NCBI GenBank assembly: GCA_021807465.1
Contig: JAKBCX010000092.1
Span: 1 to 6,589 of the forward strand
DNA length: 6,589 bases
Reading direction: 5' to 3'
DNA from: Pseudomonadota bacterium
GTDB taxonomy: Bacteria; Pseudomonadota; Alphaproteobacteria; Acetobacterales; Acetobacteraceae
Positions within the stretch are counted from its first letter, which is position 1. Each line of letters begins with the position of its first letter. Below the pieces are notes generated by a model, which did no database searches, had not been told where the DNA came from, and was given only the letters and a program-made list of their open reading frames with translations. Shown piece after piece: positions 1-6,188 of the stretch. The translations under genes and the position numbers were made by a program.

Positions 1-428
1 TCCGCCGCTTTGTCATACGGCGCGGTGACCTTGTAAATCACTTCCGTATCCGGCTGCAGCGTGCAGAACCCGTGCAGGAACCCGCCCGGCACCCAAATCT
101 GCTTGCCATTCTCCGCCGAAATTTCCGCCGCCGCCCATTTACCGTAAGTTGGCGAACCTTTTCGTATATCCACCGCCACATCCCAGATGGCCCCGCGCAC
201 CACGCGCACCAGCTTGCCCTGCACGCTGGGCGCCACCTGGCAGTGCAGCCCGCGTATGGTGCCCACAGCCGCCGAGTAGGAATGGTTATCCTGCACGAAG
301 CTCTCGTTAAACCCCTGCGCCGCTAATTTGCCCGCGTTCCAGCTCTCGGAGAACCAGCCCCGGCTATCGGCGAATTTCTGCGGGGTTATAATCAGCACCT
401 CGGGGATGGAAAGACGCTCGATCTGCAT
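1..428 (-). CDS. rfbC: dTDP-4-dehydrorhamnose 3,5-epimerase, C-terminus cut by window edge
   Basis: This is RmlC/RfbC, a cytosolic cupin-fold epimerase. It inverts C3 and C5 of dTDP-4-dehydro-6-deoxyglucose, the third step of dTDP-L-rhamnose synthesis. The 142 visible codons start [14 protein letters not shown] and carry the family landmarks in order: the substrate loop around D21-SRGWF, RGLHCQ with the expected catalytic His at residue 62, QGKLVRV at 70-76, VDIRKGS at 86-92, and the LHGF segment (118-121) followed by IYK with Tyr132. The family is usually about 180-190 residues, so roughly 40-45 residues, including the Asp that partners the catalytic His, lie beyond the left edge. The ATG shares one base with the rfbA stop (TAATG), and an AAGGGG at 444-439 sits 10 nt upstream, which fixes this start. 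RGLHCQ has Cys where Tyr or Phe is usual. Identity is secure; completeness cannot be judged. Confidence 0.95.
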   Translation of the reverse strand, partial: MQIERLSIPEVLIITPQKFADSRGWFSESWNAGKLAAQGFNESFVQDNHSYSAAVGTIRGLHCQVAPSVQGKLVRVVRGAIWDVAVDIRKGSPTYGKWAAAEISAENGKQIWVPGGFLHGFCTLQPDTEVIYKVTAPYDKAA

Positions 429-1309
429 TACGCGTGCACCCCTTGGGCAATATCGTGAAGAATGCGCCCCAGCTCGGTCTTGCCGATGAGCGCGGCGCGG
501 GCCTCAAGCTGTGCGGCGTCGATAAAGCCCATGCGGAACGCCACTTCCTCGGGGCAGCCCACAAGGTTGCCTTGGCGGCTCTGGATGGTCTGCACAAAAG
601 TGGCAGCTTGCAGCAGGCTATCCGGCGTGCCCGCATCCAGCCACGCCATGCCGCGCCCCAGCCGTTCCACGTGCAACGTGCCTTCCTGCAAATAGAGCTG
701 GTTAAGGTCGGTAATCTCCAGCTCGCCGCGGGCGGATGGTTTTATGGTCTTGGCCAGCTCCACCACGCGGTTGTCGTAAAAATAAAGCCCTGTCACCGCC
801 CAGGGCGAGAGCGGCTGCTTCGGCTTCTCCACAATCTGCACGGCCTTGCCGTCGGTATTGAAGCTTACCACGCCATAGCGCTCGGGGTCGCGCACTTGGT
901 AGGCGAACACGGTGGCCCCTTGGGGCCGCGCGGCGGCGGCGCGCAGCAGGGTGGAGAGATGGTCGCCATGGATGAGATTATCCCCCAGCGCCAGCGCGCA
1001 ACCCTCGCCATTAATCCAGCGCTCGCCGATGAGGAAAGCCTGCGCCAGCCCGTCCGGGCTGGGCTGCTCGGCGTAGGAAATATGGATGCCCAGATGCGCG
1101 CCATCGTGGAACAGGCGCTGGAATTGCGGCAAATCTTGCGGGGTTGAGATAATCAGCACTTCCGTAATACCGGCCAGCAGCAGCGAGCAGAGCGGGTAAT
1201 AGACCATTGGCTTGTCGTACACCGGCAGAAGCTGTTTGGAGCTGGCCTGGGTAATGGGGTGCAGCCTGGTGCCAGAGCCGCCGGCCAGAATAATGCCCTT
1301 CCTGATCAT
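428..1309 (-). CDS. rfbA: glucose-1-phosphate thymidylyltransferase
   Basis: This is RmlA/RfbA, which joins dTTP and glucose-1-phosphate to give dTDP-glucose and pyrophosphate, the first step of dTDP-L-rhamnose synthesis in the cytosol. The 293-residue length matches well-studied family members. Visible motifs are the nucleotide-binding signature [11 protein letters not shown] (10-20), [17 protein letters not shown] (24-40), the metal-binding LGDN with Asp110, VEKP (160-163), [10 protein letters not shown] (198-207), and GMAWLDAGT (220-228), whose Asp225 is the second metal-ligand candidate. RQG and CPEE (252-255) follow, as usual. The reading frame stays open 26 codons further upstream, but family alignment begins at [11 protein letters not shown]. 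That ATG overlaps the rfbB stop as ATGA and has GGGGGG at 1321-1316 with a 6 nt spacer. The gene lies between rfbB and rfbC with overlaps at both ends, so translation is probably coupled. Confidence 0.97.
   Translation of the reverse strand: MIRKGIILAGGSGTRLHPITQASSKQLLPVYDKPMVYYPLCSLLLAGITEVLIISTPQDLPQFQRLFHDGAHLGIHISYAEQPSPDGLAQAFLIGERWINGEGCALALGDNLIHGDHLSTLLRAAAARPQGATVFAYQVRDPERYGVVSFNTDGKAVQIVEKPKQPLSPWAVTGLYFYDNRVVELAKTIKPSARGELEITDLNQLYLQEGTLHVERLGRGMAWLDAGTPDSLLQAATFVQTIQSRQGNLVGCPEEVAFRMGFIDAAQLEARAALIGKTELGRILHDIAQGVHA
439..444 (-). promoter_or_regulatory. ribosome binding site of rfbC
   Basis: AAGGGG on the minus strand lies 10 nt before the rfbC ATG at 428 and within the last codons of rfbA. 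The spacing is slightly long. The TAATG junction allows terminating ribosomes to restart directly. Confidence 0.5.
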
Positions 1310-2358
1310 TTCGTTCCCCCCAGCCTTTGCCCCGCATATTTTTGCGTGCGTATGCCCTGCCACCAGGCCGTGTTGGCCAAATACCATTCCGCCGTGGCGC
1401 GCAGGCCGCGCTCGAAATCATGCGCCGCCCGCCAGTGCAGCGCGGCCTCTGCCGTTGCAGGGTCTATCTCGTAGCGGTGGTCATGGCCTGGCCGGTCGGT
1501 CACATAGGTAATCAGCCGTTCACGCGCGCCGTTCGGGCTGGGCAGCTTCTCATCGATAATGGCGCAGATGGCTTTCACTACATCTATATTCCGCCGGGGC
1601 TGCTTGGCGCCGATGCAATAGGTTGCCCCCGGCACGCCTTGCAGCACCACTTTCAGCAGCGCCTCGGCATGGTCCTCTACATACAGCCAGTCGCGCGTGT
1701 TCAGCCCCCGGCCGTAAACCGGCAGGGGCTTTTCCTCGATGGCGTTAATCAGCGTCAATGGGATCAGCTTTTCAGGAAATTGCCACGGCCCGTAATTATT
1801 GGTGGTGTTGGATACGATAACCGGCAGCCCGTAAGTATGCATCCAGGCACGTGCCAGATGGTCCGACGCCGCCTTGCTGGCGGAATAGGGGCTGCGCGGG
1901 TCGTAGGGTGTGTTTTCGTTGAAGGCGGGGTCTGCGTCCTCCAGCGCGCCGAAAACCTCGTCGGTTGAGATGTGGTGGAAGCGGAATGCCTCACGCTTCT
2001 CGCCCGCCAGCGTGCCGTAATAATCCCGCGCCGCCTCGAGCAGCGTGAAGGTCCCCGTAATGTTGGTGTGGATGAAATCCGCCGGCCCGTCGATGGAACG
2101 GTCCACATGGCTTTCCGCCGCCAGATGCATCATCACATCGGGCTGATGCGCGGCAAAGGCGGCACGCATGGCGGCGGCGTCGCAAATATCGGCCTGTATA
2201 AGCGTGTGGCGAGGGTGGGTCAGCGCCGCTTCCAGCGCCTCGCGCGAGGCGGCGTAGGTCATTTTGTCGATATTGACGATTTCATGCCCCGCGCGGATGG
2301 CGTGCCGCGCCACTGCCGAGCCGATAAAGCCGCATCCGCCAGTGAGGAGTATTTTCAT
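1306..2358 (-). CDS. rfbB: dTDP-glucose 4,6-dehydratase
   Basis: This is RmlB/RfbB, an extended short-chain dehydrogenase/reductase that uses tightly bound NAD+ to turn dTDP-glucose into dTDP-4-dehydro-6-deoxyglucose, the second step of dTDP-L-rhamnose synthesis. The 350-residue product has the Rossmann signature GGCGFIG (G7, G10, G13), Asp31 for the NAD ribose, [12 protein letters not shown] (78-89), the dehydratase-specific triad T132-D133-E134 in STDEVFG, and the SDR pair Tyr158 and Lys162 in [20 protein letters not shown] (186-200), RDWLYVEDH (222-230) and [11 protein letters not shown] (289-299) are also family-typical. All catalytic residues appear intact. The ATG at 2358 is supported by a short GGGA at 2370-2367 with an 8 nt spacer. 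The gene follows the large glycosyltransferase gene after 47 nt and overlaps rfbA by 4 nt. This dehydratase also feeds other dTDP-deoxysugars, but the adjacent rfbC points to rhamnose. Confidence 0.97.
   Translation of the reverse strand: MKILLTGGCGFIGSAVARHAIRAGHEIVNIDKMTYAASREALEAALTHPRHTLIQADICDAAAMRAAFAAHQPDVMMHLAAESHVDRSIDGPADFIHTNITGTFTLLEAARDYYGTLAGEKREAFRFHHISTDEVFGALEDADPAFNENTPYDPRSPYSASKAASDHLARAWMHTYGLPVIVSNTTNNYGPWQFPEKLIPLTLINAIEEKPLPVYGRGLNTRDWLYVEDHAEALLKVVLQGVPGATYCIGAKQPRRNIDVVKAICAIIDEKLPSPNGARERLITYVTDRPGHDHRYEIDPATAEAALHWRAAHDFERGLRATAEWYLANTAWWQGIRTQKYAGQRLGGTK
1316..1321 (-). promoter_or_regulatory. ribosome binding site of rfbA
   Basis: GGGGGG on the minus strand, 6 nt before the rfbA ATG at 1309 and inside the last codons of rfbB. 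It selects MIRKGII as the start over the ATG at 1387. With the ATGA overlap it makes translational coupling likely. Confidence 0.6.
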
Positions 2359-2405
2359 TTAGCAAGTCCCGCAAACCAAGAGCCACCCGAATGCGGGCTG
2401 TTCAA
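2359..2405 (-). other. 47 nt gap between the large gene and rfbB
   Basis: The gap holds a modest GGGA ribosome binding site (2370-2367) for rfbB and a small hairpin (CCCG/CGGG, stem 2386-2389 with 2394-2397, four-base loop) just after the upstream stop. There is no following T-run, so it does not look like an intrinsic terminator. No promoter is recognisable, which is consistent with read-through into rfbB. Confidence 0.5.
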
Positions 2406-5400
2406 TCAGACCTTACGGCGCCTGGCAACCTTCTTCGGCGTCTCCGGCTGGACCGTGAGCTGTGCCGTTACCCTGGCCAGGTCCGCCGCCTGCGCCGCCC
2501 GGGCCTGCTTGCCCAGCTTCAGCGCCTGCGCGGCTAGTGCCTGCATACGGCCAATCTCATCCAAATGCTCCTGGGGCGAGAGGCGCTGCGTCACCCCGCC
2601 GCCATGGCGCCGGTGGGTGTTCAGCGGCTCGGCCACATAGGCAATCTGCCCTTCCTGGACCGCCATCAGCGCCAAATAGAGCCGCCAATCCCCCGCCAGC
2701 TTCCATGTGGCAAGGTCCGGCACCGCATCCAGCGCGCGCAGCAGCGCCGCGCGCTGCCACAGCACCGCGCTTACATTGGGGATGAGGTTGCGCGTGGCGA
2801 GGAATTGGGCGGCGAAATCCCGCCCGTCCCACAGGCCGGATTGCATGAGCCCTTTCGCGCCGGACTCGAAATAATAAGATTTATAATCCGGCATCACAGG
2901 CTGGCCGTTCTCATCCACCGCGCGGCTATCGGTAAAGGCCATAAGCGGGGCAGGGGCCTCGCGGCAGGCCGCCACCAGCCTTGCGAGCATGCCGGGTGCG
3001 GCATCGTCATCGGCCTCGCACAGCCAGATATACTCGCCCTTGGCCTCCTCAGCCGCGCGGCGCCATTGCGCGAACACACCCGCGTTTTTGGTATTGGCGA
3101 TGATACGCATCTCCCGCCCCGCATCTTCGGCCAGTTGTGCCGCCACGGCCACGGAGCCGTCGGATGAGTTGTCATCGAGGAATAATATTTCCGCCACGGG
3201 ATGCGTCTGCGCGAAAATGCCGGCAAGGCGGCCGGGCAAATAGCGCGCATAATTATAATTCAGAACGGCCACGCTCACCTCGGCGAGGTCAGGTTCCACG
3301 AGGTGCAAAAGTTTCCGCATATATGCCGAAAAATCAAAAGCCTCCGCCGCCACGGCAGCCAAACGCGGCCGGGCAGCCGCCAGCTTTTTATGGTCGAGCA
3401 GCGAGGCCAGCGCCTCCGCGAAGGCATCCAGGTCCGCATGCGGCACCACCAGCCCGCCGCCTGTACCGCGTAGCAATTCGGGAATCCCGCCGCTCTCCTC
3501 AAACGCCACGCAGGGTGCGCCAGCGCCCAGCGCCTCCATCACCACTGTTGGCAGCGGGTCTTCGCGTGAGGGCAGGGCCAGCACATCGGCGGCGGAGAAA
3601 TAATCCGCGATAGTGCTGGTGAATGGCATATGGATGAAATACCCGGCCTGCGCCGCCGCCGCCATTTCCGGGGCGAGATAGGTCTTCACCATGCCTTCCA
3701 CATCGCCCGCCCAGAGGAACTTCACATCTCCGCGCTTAGAAAACTTCCTTGCTAGCTGCAGGAATAAATCGAACCCTTTGCGTATATGCGCGAAACCCGC
3801 GCCAAGCACGAGAAATTCCTTCGCCCCTATCCCCAACTCATTGCGCAGCCTGGCCCGCGCCGCCGCATCGAAGCGGACCTGGTGGTAATTGCCCTGTGCC
3901 AGAATTGCGGCATTGGGCAATGCCAGCTCCACCGCGGCGGCAAATTTATCGCGCAGATAGGCGGAGGAGAACACGACATGCCTTGCCGCCTCGGCCCCCT
4001 GGCGCGCTTGTGCTTCCAGATTATACTCATGCAGCAATTGCGGCAGCTCATGCACAAGCATGGTGGCTTCGATGCCGCGCTCCGCCGCCCAGGGAATAAG
4101 CCTTGAGGAGGCCGCGCTGTTGACGATGGCGCGGCGTATGCCCATGGCGCGGTAGCGTTCAAGCTGGTGGCAGATGAGCTTGCGGTCCGCTATCACGCTC
4201 ACCTCGGCCCCACGTACATATTCATCCAGCAAAGGCCCGCCGCGCAGCAGCAGAATTTGCAGACGCATGCCATATTGCCGGTGCAAATGCCGGGCAATAT
4301 GCAGCAGCAGTAATTGCGCCCCGTGAGGCTCGGCATCATGCCCCACGAGCAGCAGCCCGCCGGTGAAATCATCCCGCGCCTGCGCGCAAATGGCGCGGGA
4401 CGTGGCGTTGAGATAGGCGGCGCCGGAATGAAGGTCAGGCTCCAGATACGCGCCCTCGGCCCATTCATTCCACGCATTCACACAAATCACGCGCTCGCCA
4501 TGAAACGGATTTTTCTCTGTGTATTCAACCAGTTTTTCCAGCCAGCCCTGGTACAAGGCGGGTGTTGCGCCATGCAGCACCAGCCCCTTGCCCTCGCGCC
4601 TGGGGTCATTATCCCAGCTTGGCACGATGGTCCTTATCAGCGGAAATTCGGGGATGGGCAGGTTGAGTGCCGTTTTGGCGAAATCCGCATAATCATGCAC
4701 TGTCGCGGCAAAATCCGGGTCCAGCGGTGTCAGCGTATCCTCGATATGTTCCGCAACCTGGCTGATTTTATGCGGTGGAAATTCCACCGCGCCATCCAGC
4801 CCGTAAGGGCGCGGGTCATAATCTTCTCCCAAACTTTGTGCCATGATGATAAGCGGGGTCTCGCCATGCTGCATACGGAACATCTCCCGCCATGCGGCAA
4901 TGCGCGCCCGCGCGCCGGGAATAATCCCGGGCCGGTAGAGCATCAGCAGCGGCCGCCCATCAATGCGTATATAGCGCGCATCGGCAAACATGCGGGCGAA
5001 ATGCGCCACCAGCGCCTCGTCATCGCTTTCCAGATATTGCTGGGCGATGAGCACCTCATGCTCCATCCCGTCCCAGCGCCGAGTCCAGTTCTCATTCGCC
5101 CACATGGTGCAGAAGGAGAAATCGAGGCTCTTGTCAGCCAGAAACAATTCTAGCGGTTTTTCCAGCAGGCGGTGCCGGTTGAACCAGTAGGTGTAGAACA
5201 CGAACCCTTCCAGCCCCGCGCCCTTGGCCATTTCCACTTGGCGGCGCAGTGTTTCGGGGTTTTCCAAATCGTAAAACCCCAAATCGCGCGGCACGCGCGG
5301 CTGCACATGCCCCACAAAGCGCGGGCTGGCGCGCATCAAATTGGTCCAGTCGGTAAACCCTTTGCCCCACCATGCATCATTCTCCGCCACGCGGTGGAAT

Positions 5401-6143
5401 TGCGGTAGGTAATAGGCCAGCAGCTTGGCGCGCTTGGCCGTGCCCGCCGGTACGGGGCTGAATTCCTCGAAATGCGGCGCGCGGCGTGTGGCGTGGCGCA
5501 CCATCGCCGCCACATCGCGCGAGGCATCGGCGCTGGTGGCCAAGCCCGGGTTGCGCTCGCGGTTGGCGATATAGTGCAGCAGCGGGTTCTCATCGCCAAG
5601 CTGCGCGGCATAGCGAGTCTGATAGAATTTCAGGTCAAACCCCGGCGCCGGATTGCGCCCTTCCTTCACCCCAAACAGCAGAAAATGCTCGAACGGGTCG
5701 ATGCGCGACTGCGCCACATCCGGGTTGCTCTCAAGGTAGAAAGCCGGGTCGAACACCGGCAAGGGGCTGACCTCGCCGCTCGCCCGCCGCTCCAGAAAAT
5801 GCTTCAGCGCCAGCTCACCCTGAGGCACCTCATAGGTGGCGCGGTACCAAACGGGGTTAAACCAGGGGCAGGGCGCGCGGCCCTCGGCCTCGCCAAAGGC
5901 AATGTAGTGCAGCAGCGGATTCACCCCAGCGCTGGCCACTTCCGGGTTCTGCTTCAAATACCAGCCCGTATCGAAATACGGGTTAGGCTTGGCCCCCTCG
6001 CGCCAGCCCGTGGCGCAGAAATGCTCCACCCCATCGCCGCCTCGCCCGGCCTGGCCGCGGTGCTGGCCGAGATACCAGGCGGAAAGAAACACCCCGCTCT
6101 GGCGGATAACGCGGATTTCGGTCTGCAATTGCTGCACGTTCAC
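2406..6143 (-). CDS. trimodular surface-glycan enzyme: repeats + WbsX/GH99-like + GT4 + GT2
   Basis: This is a very large protein with no visible signal peptide or membrane helix, so it probably acts on the cytosolic face of the membrane in glycan assembly. Residue numbers here count from the in-frame ATG at 6167. Domains in order: five degenerate repeats of about 37 residues (27-210); a WbsX-type domain (about 248-590) with YYLPQFH, TMWANENW and NEWAEG; a GT4-like GT-B transferase (about 602-955) with LLVGHD, IRKGFD and a PLPTVVMEAL active-site segment; a GT2-like GT-A transferase (about 963-1190) with VAVLNYN, DDNSSDGS and a DxD-like EADDD (1051-1055). It ends in an Ala-rich helix and a basic tail, KKVARRRKV. 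I chose GTG at 6143 (codon 9 of the longer frame, giving 1,245 residues) because AGGAGG lies 8 nt upstream; the tandem ATGs at 6167 and 6164 have no clear ribosome binding site. Family assignment is firm for each module. The sugars transferred, and whether the WbsX domain hydrolyses or transfers, are unknown. The neighbouring rfbBAC genes suggest a rhamnose-containing product. Confidence 0.93.
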   Translation of the reverse strand: MNVQQLQTEIRVIRQSGVFLSAWYLGQHRGQAGRGGDGVEHFCATGWREGAKPNPYFDTGWYLKQNPEVASAGVNPLLHYIAFGEAEGRAPCPWFNPVWYRATYEVPQGELALKHFLERRASGEVSPLPVFDPAFYLESNPDVAQSRIDPFEHFLLFGVKEGRNPAPGFDLKFYQTRYAAQLGDENPLLHYIANRERNPGLATSADASRDVAAMVRHATRRAPHFEEFSPVPAGTAKRAKLLAYYLPQFHRVAENDAWWGKGFTDWTNLMRASPRFVGHVQPRVPRDLGFYDLENPETLRRQVEMAKGAGLEGFVFYTYWFNRHRLLEKPLELFLADKSLDFSFCTMWANENWTRRWDGMEHEVLIAQQYLESDDEALVAHFARMFADARYIRIDGRPLLMLYRPGIIPGARARIAAWREMFRMQHGETPLIIMAQSLGEDYDPRPYGLDGAVEFPPHKISQVAEHIEDTLTPLDPDFAATVHDYADFAKTALNLPIPEFPLIRTIVPSWDNDPRREGKGLVLHGATPALYQGWLEKLVEYTEKNPFHGERVICVNAWNEWAEGAYLEPDLHSGAAYLNATSRAICAQARDDFTGGLLLVGHDAEPHGAQLLLLHIARHLHRQYGMRLQILLLRGGPLLDEYVRGAEVSVIADRKLICHQLERYRAMGIRRAIVNSAASSRLIPWAAERGIEATMLVHELPQLLHEYNLEAQARQGAEAARHVVFSSAYLRDKFAAAVELALPNAAILAQGNYHQVRFDAAARARLRNELGIGAKEFLVLGAGFAHIRKGFDLFLQLARKFSKRGDVKFLWAGDVEGMVKTYLAPEMAAAAQAGYFIHMPFTSTIADYFSAADVLALPSREDPLPTVVMEALGAGAPCVAFEESGGIPELLRGTGGGLVVPHADLDAFAEALASLLDHKKLAAARPRLAAVAAEAFDFSAYMRKLLHLVEPDLAEVSVAVLNYNYARYLPGRLAGIFAQTHPVAEILFLDDNSSDGSVAVAAQLAEDAGREMRIIANTKNAGVFAQWRRAAEEAKGEYIWLCEADDDAAPGMLARLVAACREAPAPLMAFTDSRAVDENGQPVMPDYKSYYFESGAKGLMQSGLWDGRDFAAQFLATRNLIPNVSAVLWQRAALLRALDAVPDLATWKLAGDWRLYLALMAVQEGQIAYVAEPLNTHRRHGGGVTQRLSPQEHLDEIGRMQALAAQALKLGKQARAAQAADLARVTAQLTVQPETPKKVARRRKV
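2598..3281 (-). other. GT2-like (GT-A fold) glycosyltransferase domain of the large enzyme
   Basis: Residues about 963-1190 are an inverting GT2-type domain. It opens with VSVAVLNYNYARYL (964-977), then has LFLDDNSSDGS (995-1005) for the nucleotide, NAGVFAQWRRAAEEA (1028-1042), and YIWLCEADDD (1046-1055), where Asp1053 and Asp1055 fit the metal-binding DxD. LAGDWRLYL (1157-1165) probably supplies the catalytic-base Asp1160. The region after it (EPLNTHRRHGGGVT, 1180-1193) matches the end of many GT2 domains. No transmembrane helices follow, so it is not a processive synthase of the cellulose or chitin type. Confidence 0.88.
3303..4364 (-). other. GT4-like (GT-B fold) glycosyltransferase domain of the large enzyme
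   Basis: Residues about 602-955 form a complete GT-B pair of Rossmann-like halves. The acceptor half starts with LLLVGHDAEPHGAQ (605-618) and includes MLVHELPQLLHEY (703-715). The donor half has VLGAGFAHIRKGFD (787-800), with Arg796 and Lys797 where the donor phosphates are normally bound, then FLWAGD (817-822), DVLALPSREDPLPTVVMEALGAG (861-883; only key residues matter) and GGIPELL (893-899). The usual E-x7-E pair reads Asp870-x7-Glu878 here, with Glu869 adjacent. Donor sugar is not predictable. Confidence 0.88.
4398..5426 (-). other. WbsX / GH99-like domain of the large enzyme
   Basis: Residues 248-590 match the WbsX family, which occurs in O-antigen and other polysaccharide loci and is related in fold to GH99 endomannosidases. 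Visible landmarks are KLLAYYLPQFH (248-258), AWWGKGFTDW (265-274), GFVFYTYWFN (321-330), FCTMWANENW (352-361) and VNAWNEWAEGAYLEP (563-577). The NEWAEG segment places Glu568 and Glu571 three residues apart, as in the GH99 catalytic NEWxEG motif as I recall it. The family was originally labelled a putative glycosyltransferase. Activity in this protein is undetermined. Confidence 0.88.
5538..6089 (-). repeat. five tandem ~37-residue protein repeats at the N-terminus of the large enzyme
   Basis: The encoded segment (residues 27-210) repeats a pattern of an aromatic-rich FDxxWYL start, then NPDVA or similar, PLxHYL/F, GxxEGRxP and P at the end. Approximate units are 27-63, 64-101, 102-137, 138-175 and 176-210. 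Units 2 and 4 are the clearest (YFDTGWYLKQNPEVA and VFDPAFYLESNPDVA), and unit 1 is the most decayed. Similar repeats are known in other bacterial glycosyltransferase and surface-associated proteins. Their role is not established; a docking or spacer function is a guess. The DNA itself has diverged, so this is an old duplication and not a recent tandem array. Confidence 0.8.
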
Positions 6144-6188
6144 GGGCAAAGCCTCCTGCGCCATCATGCACGCAAGCGGCGTGGCCTG
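6144..6188 (-). other. 45 nt gap between the efflux gene and the large gene
   Basis: Besides the AGGAGG site it holds a 5 bp GC-rich stem (6169-6173 with 6179-6183, five-base loop) directly after the efflux stop codon. No T-run follows and no promoter elements can be recognised. If the ATG at 6167 is used instead of GTG at 6143, the gap shrinks to 21 nt. Confidence 0.4.
6152..6157 (-). promoter_or_regulatory. strong Shine-Dalgarno (AGGAGG) deciding the start of the large gene
   Basis: A perfect AGGAGG on the minus strand lies 8 nt before a GTG at 6143. It lies inside the longer open frame that starts with tandem ATGs at 6167 and 6164, for which no comparable site is seen. This favours GTG initiation. 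Confidence 0.65.

Noticed and set aside
434..1147. Plus-strand open frame of 237 codons opposite rfbA
   Set aside because: It is antisense to an intact, well-conserved rfbA, and the translated sequence resembles no known family.
1310..1387. 26-codon N-terminal extension of rfbA starting at ATG 1387
   Set aside because: It overlaps the conserved end of rfbB and is not part of the family alignment. The ATG at 1309 has its own ribosome binding site and the normal 293-residue length.
2386..2397. CCCG/CGGG hairpin with a four-base loop after the large gene
   Set aside because: The stem is only 4 bp, or 5 with a wobble pair, and there is no T-run. It is not enough to call a terminator or a regulatory RNA element.
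4314..5153. Plus-strand open frame of 279 codons opposite the WbsX domain
   Set aside because: The composition is that of an antisense shadow, with no family resemblance, and the minus-strand frame has clear conserved motifs.
2406..6143. Possibility that the large frame is an artificial fusion of three genes
   Set aside because: The frame is continuous with no frameshift marks, the linkers between modules are short, and no internal start with a strong ribosome binding site was noticed at the domain borders. A natural multidomain protein is the simpler reading.
6169..6183. 5 bp GC-rich hairpin just after the efflux permease stop
   Set aside because: The stem is short and no T-run follows in the direction of transcription, so it is not supported as an intrinsic terminator.
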